Assembly (NCBI RefSeq): GCF_002075885.1
Contig: NZ_MDET01000023.1
Location: 212,078-276,077, forward strand
DNA length: 64,000 nt
Source: Manganibacter manganicus
GTDB taxonomy: Bacteria > Pseudomonadota > Alphaproteobacteria > Rhizobiales > Rhizobiaceae
Direction: 5' to 3'
Shown here: positions 19,131 through 28,685 of the stretch, piece after piece
How the letters are laid out: the number at the start of each line of letters is the position of its first letter
How positions within the stretch are numbered: position 1 is the first letter of the stretch
The notes under the pieces: generated by a model
Seen by the model: the letters and a program-made list of their open reading frames with translations, nothing else
The model's database searches: none
What the model was told of the DNA's origin: nothing
Program-made: the position numbers and the translations under genes

Positions 19131-20444
19131 TCAGCCCGCCAGATCGCTCTTTGCCGTGCGGCCGGCGACATAGACTTCGCGGATGGCGCGATCGTCGCCC
19201 ACCGTCTGCAACAGGAAAAGCTCCTCGGCCAGCGTCTCGACCGTCTCCATGCGCAGTTTCATGATCGGCGTGGCGCTGGAATCCAAGACAACGACATCGG
19301 CATCCGTGCCGGCGTTAAGCGTGCCCACCCGATCCGATACCGAAAGCGCCTCGGCATTGCCGCGCGTCATCTGCCAGAAGGACTGGAACGGGTTCAGCTT
19401 TTCGCCATTCAGCGCGATTACCTTGTAGCCCTCGTCCATAGTGCGCAGCATGGAATAATTGGTGCCGCCGCCGACATCAGTGGCGGTGGCGATGCGCAGG
19501 GGTTTGTCACGGGTGCGGTAGCGTTGGTAATCGAACAGGCCGGAGCCCAAAAACAGGTTCGAGGTCGGGCAGAACACGGCAATCGAGCCGCTGTCCGACA
19601 GCGCGTCGGCCTCGCGCTCGGAAAGGTGGACGCAGTGGCCGAACAGGCTCTTTTTGCCCAGAAGCCCGTAATGCTCATAGACGTCGGTGTAATCCTTCGC
19701 CTGCGGGTACAGTTCGCAAGTAAACGCAATCTCGGCATGGTTTTCCGACAGATGCGTCTGCATGTGCAGGTCGGGGAACTCTTTCACCAGCGCGCCGGCC
19801 ATCTCCATCTGCTCAGGGCTCGACGTAATGGCGAAGCGCGGCGTGACGGCATAAAGCTGGCGGCCCTTGCCATGCCACTCGCCAATCAGCGCCTTGGTGT
19901 CGTCATAGCCCGATTGCGGCGTGTCGAGCACGCCTTCCGGCGCGTTGCGGTCCATCATCACCTTGCCGGCGATGTTGAGCATGTTGCGCGCGTGGCTCTC
20001 CTCGAAAAAGGCCTCCGCCGATTGCCTGTGCACCGAGCAATAGGCGGCCACGCTGGTGGTGCCGTGGCGGATCATTTCGTCGAGGAACAGGCGCGCGACG
20101 CGGCGGCCATATTGCGCGTCACGAAATTTCGATTCCTCGGGAAAGGTGTAGGTATTCAGCCATTCCAGAAGCTCGGCGCCGTAGCTGGCCAGCACCTGAA
20201 GCTGCGGGTAATGCACATGCGCGTCGATGAAGCCGGGCAGGATGAGATGCGGCCGGTGGTCGATCCTTTGCGTGTCCGCGCCGGCCTGCTTCTCGACCTC
20301 GGCATAGGGGCCGGCGGCGACGATCTTTCCGTCGCGAATCAGCAATCCGCCATCCTCCTGATAGGCATAGGCGGCATGGTCGTCGATCGTCTCGGGCCAG
20401 CGCAGGAAGGACAGCGTGCGGCCACGCAGCAATGTGCTCATCAT
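19131..20444 (-). CDS. guaD: Guanine deaminase
   Basis: A 437-residue amidohydrolase converting guanine to xanthine. The zinc motif PGFIDAHVHYPQ is at about residues 70-81, with further ligand histidines in QTHLSENHAEI and LFGHCVHLSE, and the catalytic aspartate in ATDVGGGTNYSM. It overlaps the urate hydroxylase stop by 4 bp (ATGA), so the two are translationally coupled. Together they place guanine entry and urate oxidation in one operon. Confidence 0.93.
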   Translation of the reverse strand: MMSTLLRGRTLSFLRWPETIDDHAAYAYQEDGGLLIRDGKIVAAGPYAEVEKQAGADTQRIDHRPHLILPGFIDAHVHYPQLQVLASYGAELLEWLNTYTFPEESKFRDAQYGRRVARLFLDEMIRHGTTSVAAYCSVHRQSAEAFFEESHARNMLNIAGKVMMDRNAPEGVLDTPQSGYDDTKALIGEWHGKGRQLYAVTPRFAITSSPEQMEMAGALVKEFPDLHMQTHLSENHAEIAFTCELYPQAKDYTDVYEHYGLLGKKSLFGHCVHLSEREADALSDSGSIAVFCPTSNLFLGSGLFDYQRYRTRDKPLRIATATDVGGGTNYSMLRTMDEGYKVIALNGEKLNPFQSFWQMTRGNAEALSVSDRVGTLNAGTDADVVVLDSSATPIMKLRMETVETLAEELFLLQTVGDDRAIREVYVAGRTAKSDLAG

Positions 20445-21673
20445 TTCGCGGCCACCTTCTGTCCCGTGCCTTCATACCATTGCACCAGCAATGCGCGCTC
20501 CTCGTCGGTGATCTGCGTGACATTGGCGGGCGGCATGGCATGGCTGCGCCCGGCCTGGAGATAGATTTCCCTGGCATGGGCCGCGATGCGGGCATCGGTG
20601 TCGAGCATCACGCCCTTCGGCGCATGATAGATGCCTTCATAGGACGGTTCCGCCGCATGGCACATGGAGCAACGGCCGAGCACCGTGTCGCGCACCTTCG
20701 GAAAATCGGCAGAAGCAGTGAAAACCGTATTGGCCGCCGAAACCTTCGGCTCGCCTGTCAGCACTTTCGGCACGGTGGACAGCCACATGATGATGATGAA
20801 CAGGATGCCGGCCAGAAGCCATGTCCATGTCGGGTTGCCCTTGCGGGCATGGTGGGTGTTGAAATAGTGGCGGATCAATACGCCGATCAGAAACACCAGC
20901 GAGGCGATCACCCAGTTGAACTCGGTGCCGAACGCCAGCGGATAGTGGTTCGACAGCATCAGGAACAGAACCGGCAGCGTCAGGTAATTGTTGTGCAGTG
21001 AGCGCTGCTTGGCGATCTTGCCGTATTTCGGGTCCGGCTTGCGGCCGGCGATCAGGTCGGCGACGACGATCTTCTGGTTCGGAATGATGACCATGAACAC
21101 ATTGGCCGACATGATCGTGGCGGTGATCGCCCCCAGATGCAGGAAGGCGGCGCGGCCGGTGAACAGGTGGGTGAGGCCCCAGGCGATGAACACCAGCACG
21201 CCATAAAGCAGGATCATCAGCCCGGTATCGGACCTGCCGATCAGCCAGCGGCACAAAAGATCGTAGACGATCCAGCCGCCAGCCAGGCAGCAGATCGAGA
21301 TGAAAATGCCCACGGGCACCGACACGTCGAGCACGATGGGGTCGATGAGGAACAGGCTCGCGCCGGCATAATAGACGATGGCGAGCATGGCGAAGCCCGA
21401 CAGCCAGGTGGCGTAGCTTTCCCATTTGAACCAGGTCAGGTGCTCCGGCATCTCGCTGGGGGCCACCAGATATTTCTGGATATGATAGAAGCCGCCGCCA
21501 TGCACCTGCCATTCCTCGCCGAAGGCGCCGGCAGGCAGGCCGGGCCGCTGGCGCAGGCCGAGGTCGAGCGCGATGAAATAGAAGGACGAGCCAATCCAGG
21601 CGATGCCGGTGACGACATGCAGCCAGCGCACGGCAAAGGCCAGCCAGTCCCAGAAAATGGCAAGATCGAGCAT
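20441..21673 (-). CDS. puuD: Urate hydroxylase PuuD (membrane protein with cytochrome c domain)
   Basis: A 410-residue protein with about eight membrane helices (DUF989 domain, starting FAVRWLHVVTGIAWIGSSF) and a C-terminal cytochrome c domain with heme motif CSMCH at about residue 335 and distal Met in HAMPPANVT. It oxidises urate to 5-hydroxyisourate at the inner membrane, passing electrons to the respiratory chain, and replaces soluble uricase. It is first in the operon with guaD and divergent from a LysR-family gene that probably controls it. Confidence 0.93.
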   Translation of the reverse strand: MLDLAIFWDWLAFAVRWLHVVTGIAWIGSSFYFIALDLGLRQRPGLPAGAFGEEWQVHGGGFYHIQKYLVAPSEMPEHLTWFKWESYATWLSGFAMLAIVYYAGASLFLIDPIVLDVSVPVGIFISICCLAGGWIVYDLLCRWLIGRSDTGLMILLYGVLVFIAWGLTHLFTGRAAFLHLGAITATIMSANVFMVIIPNQKIVVADLIAGRKPDPKYGKIAKQRSLHNNYLTLPVLFLMLSNHYPLAFGTEFNWVIASLVFLIGVLIRHYFNTHHARKGNPTWTWLLAGILFIIIMWLSTVPKVLTGEPKVSAANTVFTASADFPKVRDTVLGRCSMCHAAEPSYEGIYHAPKGVMLDTDARIAAHAREIYLQAGRSHAMPPANVTQITDEERALLVQWYEGTGQKVAAK

Positions 21674-21787
21674 GGGTCCTCCCCTGGATGAAGCCGCGAC
21701 TTTAAGCCGTGCGCCTCGAATCGAAAGAGGGCACGAACACGAGGACTTTCAAAAAAAAATGGAAAATACTAGGCTCGCGCCACGCAG

Positions 21788-21808
21788 CTTCATGAATATG
21801 CCATGAAG
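21788..21808. promoter_or_regulatory. Candidate LysR-type binding site
   Basis: CTTCATG at 21788-21794 and CATGAAG at 21802-21808 form a perfect 7-bp inverted repeat with a 7-nt centre, in the divergent gap between puuD and the LysR-family gene. The dyad size fits LysR-type regulators, but it is very close to the lysR start (21823). Confidence 0.45.
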
Positions 21809-21822
21809 GCCACGAGGGGTGC

Positions 21823-22743
21823 ATGTCCTATCTCAACAATATCGCGGTCTTCGTCCGGGTGGTCGAACTGGGCAATCTTTCCGCCGCCGGGCGCGACATG
21901 CGCATTTCGCCCGCCGTCGCCTCCAACCGAATCAAGGAACTGGAGAAGCATCTGGGCGTGCGGCTGTTCAACCGCACGACGCGGCAGTTGATGCCGACCG
22001 AGCACGGCACGGTGTTTTACAGCGGCGCCAAGCAAATCCTGGAGGCGATCACCGAGGCGGAAGCGGCCATATCGGCGCTTTCCGGCCAGCCGCGCGGCAC
22101 CATCCGCGTCACCGCGCCGCTTGGGCTGGGGCGTCGGCTGATCGCCTCTGGCATCCCCGATTTTCGCGACAAATATCCCGACATCGAGGTGCGGCTGAGA
22201 CTGTCGGACCACAATGTCGATATCCTCAAGGAAGGCATCGACGTCGCGTTTCGCCTCGGCGTGATCGAGGATTCCTCGCTCAGGCTGCGCGGGATCATGG
22301 AATGCGAGCGCGTGCTGGTCGCCTCGCCGGACTATCTCAAGGCGCGCGGCGAACCGGAAACCGTATCCGAACTGATCACGAAAAGGCACGATTGCCTGAT
22401 GCTGCGCTATCCCGGTTCAAGGGAGTTTTTCTGGATGCTGCAAATGCCGGACGGGCCGCAGAAATTCGAGGTGCACGGCCCCTTCGACAGCGACGACGGC
22501 GACGTGCTGACCGGCTGGGCGCTGGCCGGGCGCGGCATCATCAACAAGCCGCGCTTCGAGGTCGAACCCTATATTCGCGACGGGCGGCTGAAAGTAATCC
22601 TGACCGATACGCCGCCGACGCCGGTGCAGTTCGCCGCCGTCTACCCGCACAAGAAATTGCAGGACCCGAAGGTGCGGCTGCTGCTCGATTTCATGGCCGA
22701 GCGCTGCCAACGGCTGATCCGCGACCTTTTGGCCGGGCGCTGA
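21823..22743 (+). CDS. LysR-family transcriptional regulator
   Basis: A 306-residue regulator with an N-terminal winged HTH (FVRVVELGNLSAAGRDMRISPAVASNRIKELE spans residues 10-41) and a type 2 periplasmic-binding sensor domain. It reads away from puuD-guaD across a 149-bp gap, suggesting control of the purine genes by an intermediate such as urate or allantoin; the effector is inference. Confidence 0.85.
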   Translation: MSYLNNIAVFVRVVELGNLSAAGRDMRISPAVASNRIKELEKHLGVRLFNRTTRQLMPTEHGTVFYSGAKQILEAITEAEAAISALSGQPRGTIRVTAPLGLGRRLIASGIPDFRDKYPDIEVRLRLSDHNVDILKEGIDVAFRLGVIEDSSLRLRGIMECERVLVASPDYLKARGEPETVSELITKRHDCLMLRYPGSREFFWMLQMPDGPQKFEVHGPFDSDDGDVLTGWALAGRGIINKPRFEVEPYIRDGRLKVILTDTPPTPVQFAAVYPHKKLQDPKVRLLLDFMAERCQRLIRDLLAGR

Positions 22744-22882
22744 CCGGTCGTTTCGCGCCGGAACCAAAGCCGGCCTTGTCCATTATCGAAAAGCGGCGGA
22801 ACGGGGCGCGGCTTCTTCCGTGCGGCCCGCCGAAACCGCAGATTTTTTCATCGAGGCTTATGCTTCCAGCCAGGAGATCGAG

Positions 22883-23371
22883 ATGGCCACCATTGCGACC
22901 CACAACGATTTGAAATCCAACACCCGCAATACCGTGATCGATATTGTCAATGCGCGGCTGGCCGAGGCGATCGACCTGGCGCTCATCACCAAACAGGCGC
23001 ACTGGAACATCAAGGGGCCGCACTTCATCGCCATTCACGAGATGCTCGACATGTTCCGCACCGGCATCGATGGCCATGTCGATACCATTGCCGAGCGCGC
23101 CGTCCAGCTTGGCGGCACAGCGCTGGGGACCTCGCAGGTGGTCGCGAAGGAAAGCGCGCTGGAAGCCTATCCCACCGACATCCACAAGACGAAGGATCAT
23201 CTGGCGGCGCTGATCGACCGCTATGCGACGGCGGCCAAGAACGCGCGCGCGGCTATCGACGAGACGGACGAGGCCGGCGATGCCGACGCCGCCGACATTT
23301 TGACCGGCTATTCCCGCTCGCTCGACAAGTTCCTGTGGTTCCTCGAAGCGCATACGCAGGAAAAGGAGTAG
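22883..23371 (+). CDS. dps: Dps-family DNA-binding ferritin-like protein
   Basis: A 162-residue mini-ferritin. The intersubunit ferroxidase residues are visible in KQAHWNIKGPHFIAIHEMLD and GHVDTIAER. The start follows AGGAGA. Dps oligomers oxidise Fe(II) with peroxide and shield DNA. Xanthine dehydrogenase and urate hydroxylation generate oxidants, but linkage to the purine genes may be accidental. Confidence 0.9.
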   Translation: MATIATHNDLKSNTRNTVIDIVNARLAEAIDLALITKQAHWNIKGPHFIAIHEMLDMFRTGIDGHVDTIAERAVQLGGTALGTSQVVAKESALEAYPTDIHKTKDHLAALIDRYATAAKNARAAIDETDEAGDADAADILTGYSRSLDKFLWFLEAHTQEKE

Positions 23372-23380
23372 TCGGGCCTC

Positions 23381-24232
23381 TCACCCGGCCCGCACCGCGT
23401 CGGTGGATGCGGCCTGCGCCCGATGGTTGGCGAAGGCGGTCATGATTTCGGCCGCCGCCAATGCCGCGATTACCGTCGGGCGCTTGTCTTTTACCGTCTC
23501 GCCGCCGATCGGCGAGACGAGGCGGGCAAATTGCCGCTCGCTGCCGCCCGCCGTCTTCAGGAACCAGCTTTTGAAGGTCGCCTTCTTGGTCTTCGAGCCG
23601 ATCATGCCGACATAGGCCGCATCGGTGCGCTTCAAGGCCTCCGCCACGATCAGGAAATCCAGCGCGTGATCGTGAGTGAGGATGGCGAAGGCCGAACCGG
23701 CGGGCGCGGCGCGCACCACCTCTTCGGGCATCGGCGTCAATCGCGTCTCTACGCTTTCCGGCAGGCCCGCCAGCGCGTCGGCGCGCGTATCGACGACGAC
23801 GACATGGATCGGCATCAACGCGCAGGCCACCGCCATGGCATGGCCGACATGGCCGCCGCCGAAAATATAAAGATGCGGCTGGCCGGCCGCTTCCGCTTCG
23901 GCCTTCGCGATCAGTTCGGCCTTCAAGCCCTCATCGACAAGCGTCACCGAAACCGCGACGCGCCCGCCGCAGCATTGGCCGATTTCAGGGCCGAGGGGAA
24001 TGTCGAGCGCGGCTTTCCCCGTCTCGTTCTGGCGCAACATCTGCCGCGCCTTGTCGATGGCCATGAATTCAAGCTGGCCACCGCCGATGGTGCCGCGAGT
24101 GCCAGCGGTTGATACCAGCATCCGCGCGCCGGCTTCACGCGGCGTCGAGCCCTTGGCGCCGGCAACCTCCACCAGAGCGATGGCAAGGCGCTGGTCGAGA
24201 AAATCCTTCAAATCCTCCACGAATTTGGTCAT
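23381..24232 (-). CDS. xdhC: Xanthine dehydrogenase accessory protein XdhC
   Basis: A 283-residue chaperone that inserts sulphurated molybdenum cofactor into xanthine dehydrogenase. Motifs: an N-terminal GSTPREAGARMLV, then TIGGGQLEF, the cysteine pair QCCGG, and a Rossmann-like region YIFGGGHVGHAMA. It is the last gene of the uraH-xdhA-xdhB-xdhC unit, 64 bp after xdhB. Confidence 0.92.
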   Translation of the reverse strand: MTKFVEDLKDFLDQRLAIALVEVAGAKGSTPREAGARMLVSTAGTRGTIGGGQLEFMAIDKARQMLRQNETGKAALDIPLGPEIGQCCGGRVAVSVTLVDEGLKAELIAKAEAEAAGQPHLYIFGGGHVGHAMAVACALMPIHVVVVDTRADALAGLPESVETRLTPMPEEVVRAAPAGSAFAILTHDHALDFLIVAEALKRTDAAYVGMIGSKTKKATFKSWFLKTAGGSERQFARLVSPIGGETVKDKRPTVIAALAAAEIMTAFANHRAQAASTDAVRAG

Positions 24233-24296
24233 GTCCGGCTTCCATCGGCAGGGAACGCAGCCATCCTTCCAATATAGGCGTTCATGGCCGGCGGCG

Positions 24297-26651
24297 CTAT
24301 TTCGCCGCCTCGCGCTTCATGCGCTCCACCGCCATCAGCACGCGCTCGGGCGTCGCCGGTGCGTCGAGGCGCGGGCAGATTTTATGGTTCGCGACACTGG
24401 CCACCGCATCCGCCAGCGCATGCAGCACCGACAGACCGAGCGGCAGCGGCGGTTCACCCACCGCCTTGGAGCGGTGAATGGTCGGCTCATAGGCTTGCGA
24501 CCAGTCGGTCAGCGCCACGTTGAAGATTTTCGGCCGGTCGGAGGCGAGCGGGATCTTGTAGGTGGACGGCGCATGCGTGCGCAGCCGGCCCTTTTCATCC
24601 CACCACAGTTCTTCCGTGGTCAGCCAGCCCATGCCCTGCACAAAGCCGCCCTCGACCTGGCCGATATCGATGGCCGTGTTCAGCGAGCGGCCGGCGTCGT
24701 GCAGGATATCGGTGCGCTCCACGACATATTCGCCGGTGAGCGTGTCGATGGACACTTCCGAGCAGGCCGCGCCATAGGCGAAATAATAGAAGGCATGGCC
24801 CCGTCCCTTGGCGCGGTCCCAGTGGATCTTCGGCGTCTTGTAAAAACCCGCCGCCGAAAGCTGGACGCGCGCGACATAGGCCTGCTGGACCAGTTCGTTG
24901 AAGGAAATCTCGTGATTGCCGATACGCACGCGATTGGGCAGAAACACCACCTGATCGCGCGGGATCTGATGCGTCTCGGCGGCGAAATCGATCAGCCTGT
25001 CCTTGATCTGGCGCGCCGCATTCTGCGCCGCCATGCCGTTGAGGTCGGCACCCGACGATGCCGCCGTCGGCGAGGTGTTCGGCACCTTGCCGGTGGTCGT
25101 GGCAGTGACCTTGACCCGGTCGATGTCGATCTGGAATTCCTCGGCCACCACCTGCGCCACCTTCATGTGCAAGCCCTGCCCCATCTCGGTACCGCCATGG
25201 TTCATATGCACGGAGCCGTCGGTGTAGACATGCACCAGCGCGCCGGCCTGGTTGGACTCGGTCTTGGTGAAGGAAATGCCGAACTTGACCGGCGTCAGCG
25301 CGATGCCGCGCTTGATGAAGCGGCTGTTGGCGTTGAAGGCGGCGATCTCGCGGCGGCGGCCGGCATAGTCGGCGCTTTCCTCCAGTTCCGCCACGATGCG
25401 CTGGATGATGCAATCCTCGACCTTCTGGTGGTAGGGCGTGACATCGCGGCCGGCGCGCTTGTCCATCGCGTCATAGAAATTGAGCTTGCGGATTTCGAGC
25501 GGCTCCTTTCCCGTGGCAAAGGCGATCTCGTCGATCACGCGTTCGGCGCCGACCATCCCTTGAGGCCCGCCAAAGCCGCGAAACGCCGTGTTGGACACCG
25601 TGTTGGTATAAAACAGCGCCGAGCGCGCATGCACATGCGGATAGAAATAGGCGTTGTCGCAGTGAAACAGCGCACGGTCGCCGACCGGGCCGGACAGATC
25701 GGCGGAAAAGCCACAGCGCTGGCCATAGGTGTAATCGATGGCCAGGATGCGCCCCTCGTCGTCGAAGCCGACATCGTAGTCGATGACGAAATCGTGGCGC
25801 TTGCCGGTGGCGGTCATGTCCTCGTCGCGGTCGAGCCGGACCTTGACGGCGCGCTTCAGCTTCCTTGCGGCTATGGCGGCGATCACCGCGCACTGGTTGG
25901 CCTGGGTTTCCTTGCCGCCGAAGCCGCCGCCCATGCGGCGCACCTCCACCGTCACGGCATGGTTCGGCACGCCAAGCGCGTGCGCGATCATGTGCTGCGT
26001 CTCGCTTGGCCCCTGCGTCGAGCAATAGACTTCGACCTCGTCGTCCTCGCCGGGCACGGCCAGCGAAACCTGGCCTTCGAGATAGAAATGATCCTGCCCG
26101 CCGAGCCGCATGCGACCCTTGATGCGGCGCGGCGCCGTCTCCAGCGCGCCGGCGGCATCGCCGCGCTTCAGAACCAGCGGCGTCGTGACCTGCCGGTCCT
26201 TTTCCGCTTCAAGACCGCCAATGTCGATGATCGCGGGGAGTTCGTCATAGTCGATCTTCGCCAGCCTTGCCGCGCGGCGCGCCTGATCGCGTGTCTCGGC
26301 GATGACGCAGAAAATCGGCTGGCCAAGGAATTCGACCTTGCCGTCGGCAAGGATCGGATCGTCGTGCATGCCGGAAGGCGAAATGTCGTTCTCGCCCGGC
26401 ACGTCCTTCGCCGTCAGCACGGCGACCACACCGGGTGCCGCCAGCACGGCCGAAAGATCGACTGCTTTCAGCGTCGCGTGGGCAACGCCGGACAGGCCGA
26501 GCCCGGCATGCAGCGTGCCGGCCGGTTCTGTGATGTCATCGACATAGATGGCGCTACCGGCAACATGCTTGTGCGCTGAATCGTGGGGATGCGCGGTGTG
26601 GACGCCACCGGCGATCTTCTGGGCTTTCAGGTTTGGAGTGTGCTTGGTCAT
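24297..26651 (-). CDS. xdhB: Xanthine dehydrogenase molybdopterin-binding subunit XdhB
   Basis: A 784-residue large subunit. It shows the molybdenum-cofactor loops GGGFGGKETQ (about residue 241) and FRGFGGPQGM (about residue 355), and the catalytic glutamate in KAVGEPPLPLG near the C-terminus. Converts hypoxanthine/xanthine to urate with XdhA. It is separated from xdhA by 3 bp. Confidence 0.95.
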   Translation of the reverse strand: MTKHTPNLKAQKIAGGVHTAHPHDSAHKHVAGSAIYVDDITEPAGTLHAGLGLSGVAHATLKAVDLSAVLAAPGVVAVLTAKDVPGENDISPSGMHDDPILADGKVEFLGQPIFCVIAETRDQARRAARLAKIDYDELPAIIDIGGLEAEKDRQVTTPLVLKRGDAAGALETAPRRIKGRMRLGGQDHFYLEGQVSLAVPGEDDEVEVYCSTQGPSETQHMIAHALGVPNHAVTVEVRRMGGGFGGKETQANQCAVIAAIAARKLKRAVKVRLDRDEDMTATGKRHDFVIDYDVGFDDEGRILAIDYTYGQRCGFSADLSGPVGDRALFHCDNAYFYPHVHARSALFYTNTVSNTAFRGFGGPQGMVGAERVIDEIAFATGKEPLEIRKLNFYDAMDKRAGRDVTPYHQKVEDCIIQRIVAELEESADYAGRRREIAAFNANSRFIKRGIALTPVKFGISFTKTESNQAGALVHVYTDGSVHMNHGGTEMGQGLHMKVAQVVAEEFQIDIDRVKVTATTTGKVPNTSPTAASSGADLNGMAAQNAARQIKDRLIDFAAETHQIPRDQVVFLPNRVRIGNHEISFNELVQQAYVARVQLSAAGFYKTPKIHWDRAKGRGHAFYYFAYGAACSEVSIDTLTGEYVVERTDILHDAGRSLNTAIDIGQVEGGFVQGMGWLTTEELWWDEKGRLRTHAPSTYKIPLASDRPKIFNVALTDWSQAYEPTIHRSKAVGEPPLPLGLSVLHALADAVASVANHKICPRLDAPATPERVLMAVERMKREAAK

Positions 26652-26654
26652 GGC

Positions 26655-28145
26655 TTAGGCAGCCTCGTATCTGGACACCTGCACCGGTGCGCTTGTGCCG
26701 GTCGTTTCCACATAAAAACGCAAAAGAAGGTTTTTCGCCGCCAGCGCGCGATATTCACCGGTGGCGCGCATGTCGGTCAACGGCGCGAAGTCCTCGGCGT
26801 ATTTTTCCATCGCGGCCTCGACCGCGGCTTCCGTCCACGGCTTTCCAAGAAGCGCAGCCTCGACCGCCCTCGCCCGTTTCGGAGTCGCCGCCATGCCGCC
26901 ATAGGCGATGCGGACCGCCGCCACCGTGCCGTCAGCCGCCAACCTCACAGCGAATGCGCCGAGCGTGGCGGTAATGTCCTCGTCGCGGCGCTTGGTGATC
27001 TTGTAGACGGCGAATTTCTCGCCCTTGCCCGGCAGCGGCACTTGAAGCTTTTCCACGAACTCGCCGGGCCGGCGGTCCTGCTTGCCATAGGCGATGAAGA
27101 AATCCTCGAGCGCAATGGTGCGGCGGGCCGTGCCCTTGCGCAGCGTGAGCTCAGCGCCCAGCGCGATCAGCGGCGGCGGCGTGTCGCCGATGGGCGAGCC
27201 ATTGGCGACATTGCCGCCGATGGTGCCCATATTGCGCACCTGTTCGCCGCCGATACGGTCGATCAGCGCGCCGAAGGCGGGAATGCGCGCGGCAAGATGC
27301 CCGCGCGCTTCGGTATAAGTCACGCCGGCGCCGATGGTGATGACGCCATCCTTTTCGGAAATGCGGCGCAAGCCCTCAAGCCCGCCGATGAACACCACCG
27401 GCGCGATCTCGCGCATCTGCTTGGTCACCCACAAACCGACATCGGTGGAACCGGCGACGATGGTCGCCTTCGGTTCGGCTTCAAGCACAGCGGCCAGATC
27501 GTCGACATCGGCCGGCACGATCAGCCGGTTGCGACCCTCGCCGATCTCGACGCGCGCATTGTCGCGCAGCGCCTTCAGCCGGGCGGTAACGGCTTCGCGT
27601 TCGACGCGCAGCGGATCGTTCTCGGCTTTGCCGTAGCTGGCAATGGCGCGGGCGGCGCGCATGATCGCTTCATAGCCGGTGCAGCGGCACAGATTGCCCT
27701 GAAGCGCGGTTTCGACCTCGCGGTCGGACGGATTGGGCGTCTGCATCCAAAGGCCGTAAAGCGACATGACGAAGCCCGGCGTGCAGAAGCCGCATTGCGA
27801 ACCATGGAAATCGACCAGGGCCTGCTGCACCGGATGCAGCCTGCCGTCTTCGCCGGCCAGATGCTCGACCGTCACGACATGACAGCCGTCCAGCGAACCC
27901 ATGAAGCGGATGCAGGCATTGACGCCTTCATAGACCAATGCACCCCCATCTGGTCCACCATCGGTCAGTTTGCCGACCAGAACCGTACAGGCGCCGCAAT
28001 CGCCCTCGGCGCAGCCTTCCTTGGTGCCTTTCAGGGAACGGGAAAGGCGTAGCCAGTCGAGCAGAGTCTGGTCCGGCGCGACGTCGCGCAACGCCACATC
28101 GCGGCCGTTCAGGATGAAGCGGATTTCGTTGCGGGTCTTGGCCAT
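26655..28145 (-). CDS. xdhA: Xanthine dehydrogenase iron-sulphur/FAD subunit XdhA
   Basis: A 496-residue small subunit. The plant-type [2Fe-2S] cluster cysteines are in CAEGDCGAC, the second cluster in CGFCTPG and NLCRCTGYE, and the FAD domain begins near residue 195 with the IVAGSTDVGLWV and GGNVANGSPIGD segments. It carries electrons from the XdhB site to NAD+. Its ATG shares a base with the uraH stop (TGATG). Confidence 0.95.
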   Translation of the reverse strand: MAKTRNEIRFILNGRDVALRDVAPDQTLLDWLRLSRSLKGTKEGCAEGDCGACTVLVGKLTDGGPDGGALVYEGVNACIRFMGSLDGCHVVTVEHLAGEDGRLHPVQQALVDFHGSQCGFCTPGFVMSLYGLWMQTPNPSDREVETALQGNLCRCTGYEAIMRAARAIASYGKAENDPLRVEREAVTARLKALRDNARVEIGEGRNRLIVPADVDDLAAVLEAEPKATIVAGSTDVGLWVTKQMREIAPVVFIGGLEGLRRISEKDGVITIGAGVTYTEARGHLAARIPAFGALIDRIGGEQVRNMGTIGGNVANGSPIGDTPPPLIALGAELTLRKGTARRTIALEDFFIAYGKQDRRPGEFVEKLQVPLPGKGEKFAVYKITKRRDEDITATLGAFAVRLAADGTVAAVRIAYGGMAATPKRARAVEAALLGKPWTEAAVEAAMEKYAEDFAPLTDMRATGEYRALAAKNLLLRFYVETTGTSAPVQVSRYEAA

Positions 28146-28507
28146 CAGCTCCCCCTGTAGGTCGAATAGCCGTAGGGCGAGATCAGCAGCGGCACATGAT
28201 AATGTTTTGCCTCGGCCATGCCGAAGCGGATCGGTACGATATCGAGAAAGGCCGGCTCGGGCAGGTCCACGCCCTGTCCTCGGAGATAATCGCCGGCGGC
28301 GAACACCAGCTCGTATTCACCCAACTGGAATGCCTCGCCTTCCAGCAGCGGCGCATCGCAGCGCCCGTCGGCATTGGTGCTGACGCTCTTGAGATGCGTG
28401 CGGTGACCGTTGGAAATGCGGAAAAGCTCAATGGACAGGCCGGCGGCCGGTTGTCCGGTCGCTGTGTCCAGCACATGGGTAGTAAGCCGCCCACCTGCTG
28501 TATGCAT
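28145..28507 (-). CDS. uraH: 5-hydroxyisourate hydrolase (transthyretin-like)
   Basis: A 120-residue transthyretin-like hydrolase. Family motifs: [14 protein letters not shown] near the N-terminus, the central histidine/arginine region, and the C-terminal YGYSTYRGS signature. It hydrolyses 5-hydroxyisourate to OHCU, directly after PuuD. It is first in the leftward operon with xdhABC, divergent from the puuE fusion. Start 28507 is set by the family N-terminus; upstream codons are unlike it. Confidence 0.92.
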   Translation of the reverse strand: MHTAGGRLTTHVLDTATGQPAAGLSIELFRISNGHRTHLKSVSTNADGRCDAPLLEGEAFQLGEYELVFAAGDYLRGQGVDLPEPAFLDIVPIRFGMAEAKHYHVPLLISPYGYSTYRGS

Positions 28508-28685
28508 TCCTGCCAACTGCCGCCTCCCTTCACGGATCAATCGAACATGATAATGAATTGAACCATTAAAGGCCAAGGGCAAGGCCCGGTCGAGGAAAAC
28601 CGCCTGAAAACACTTTCAAAATTTTCGGGGGAATATCGCTTCGCCCTTTCGACTATCTTCAAAGACAAGGAAGAGGACAAGGCTC

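Noticed and set aside
24000..26579. An 859-codon open frame on the plus strand opposite xdhB/xdhC
   Set aside because: It mirrors high-GC xanthine dehydrogenase genes; its protein is rich in His/Arg/Gly without any family motif, while the minus strand has all Xdh motifs.
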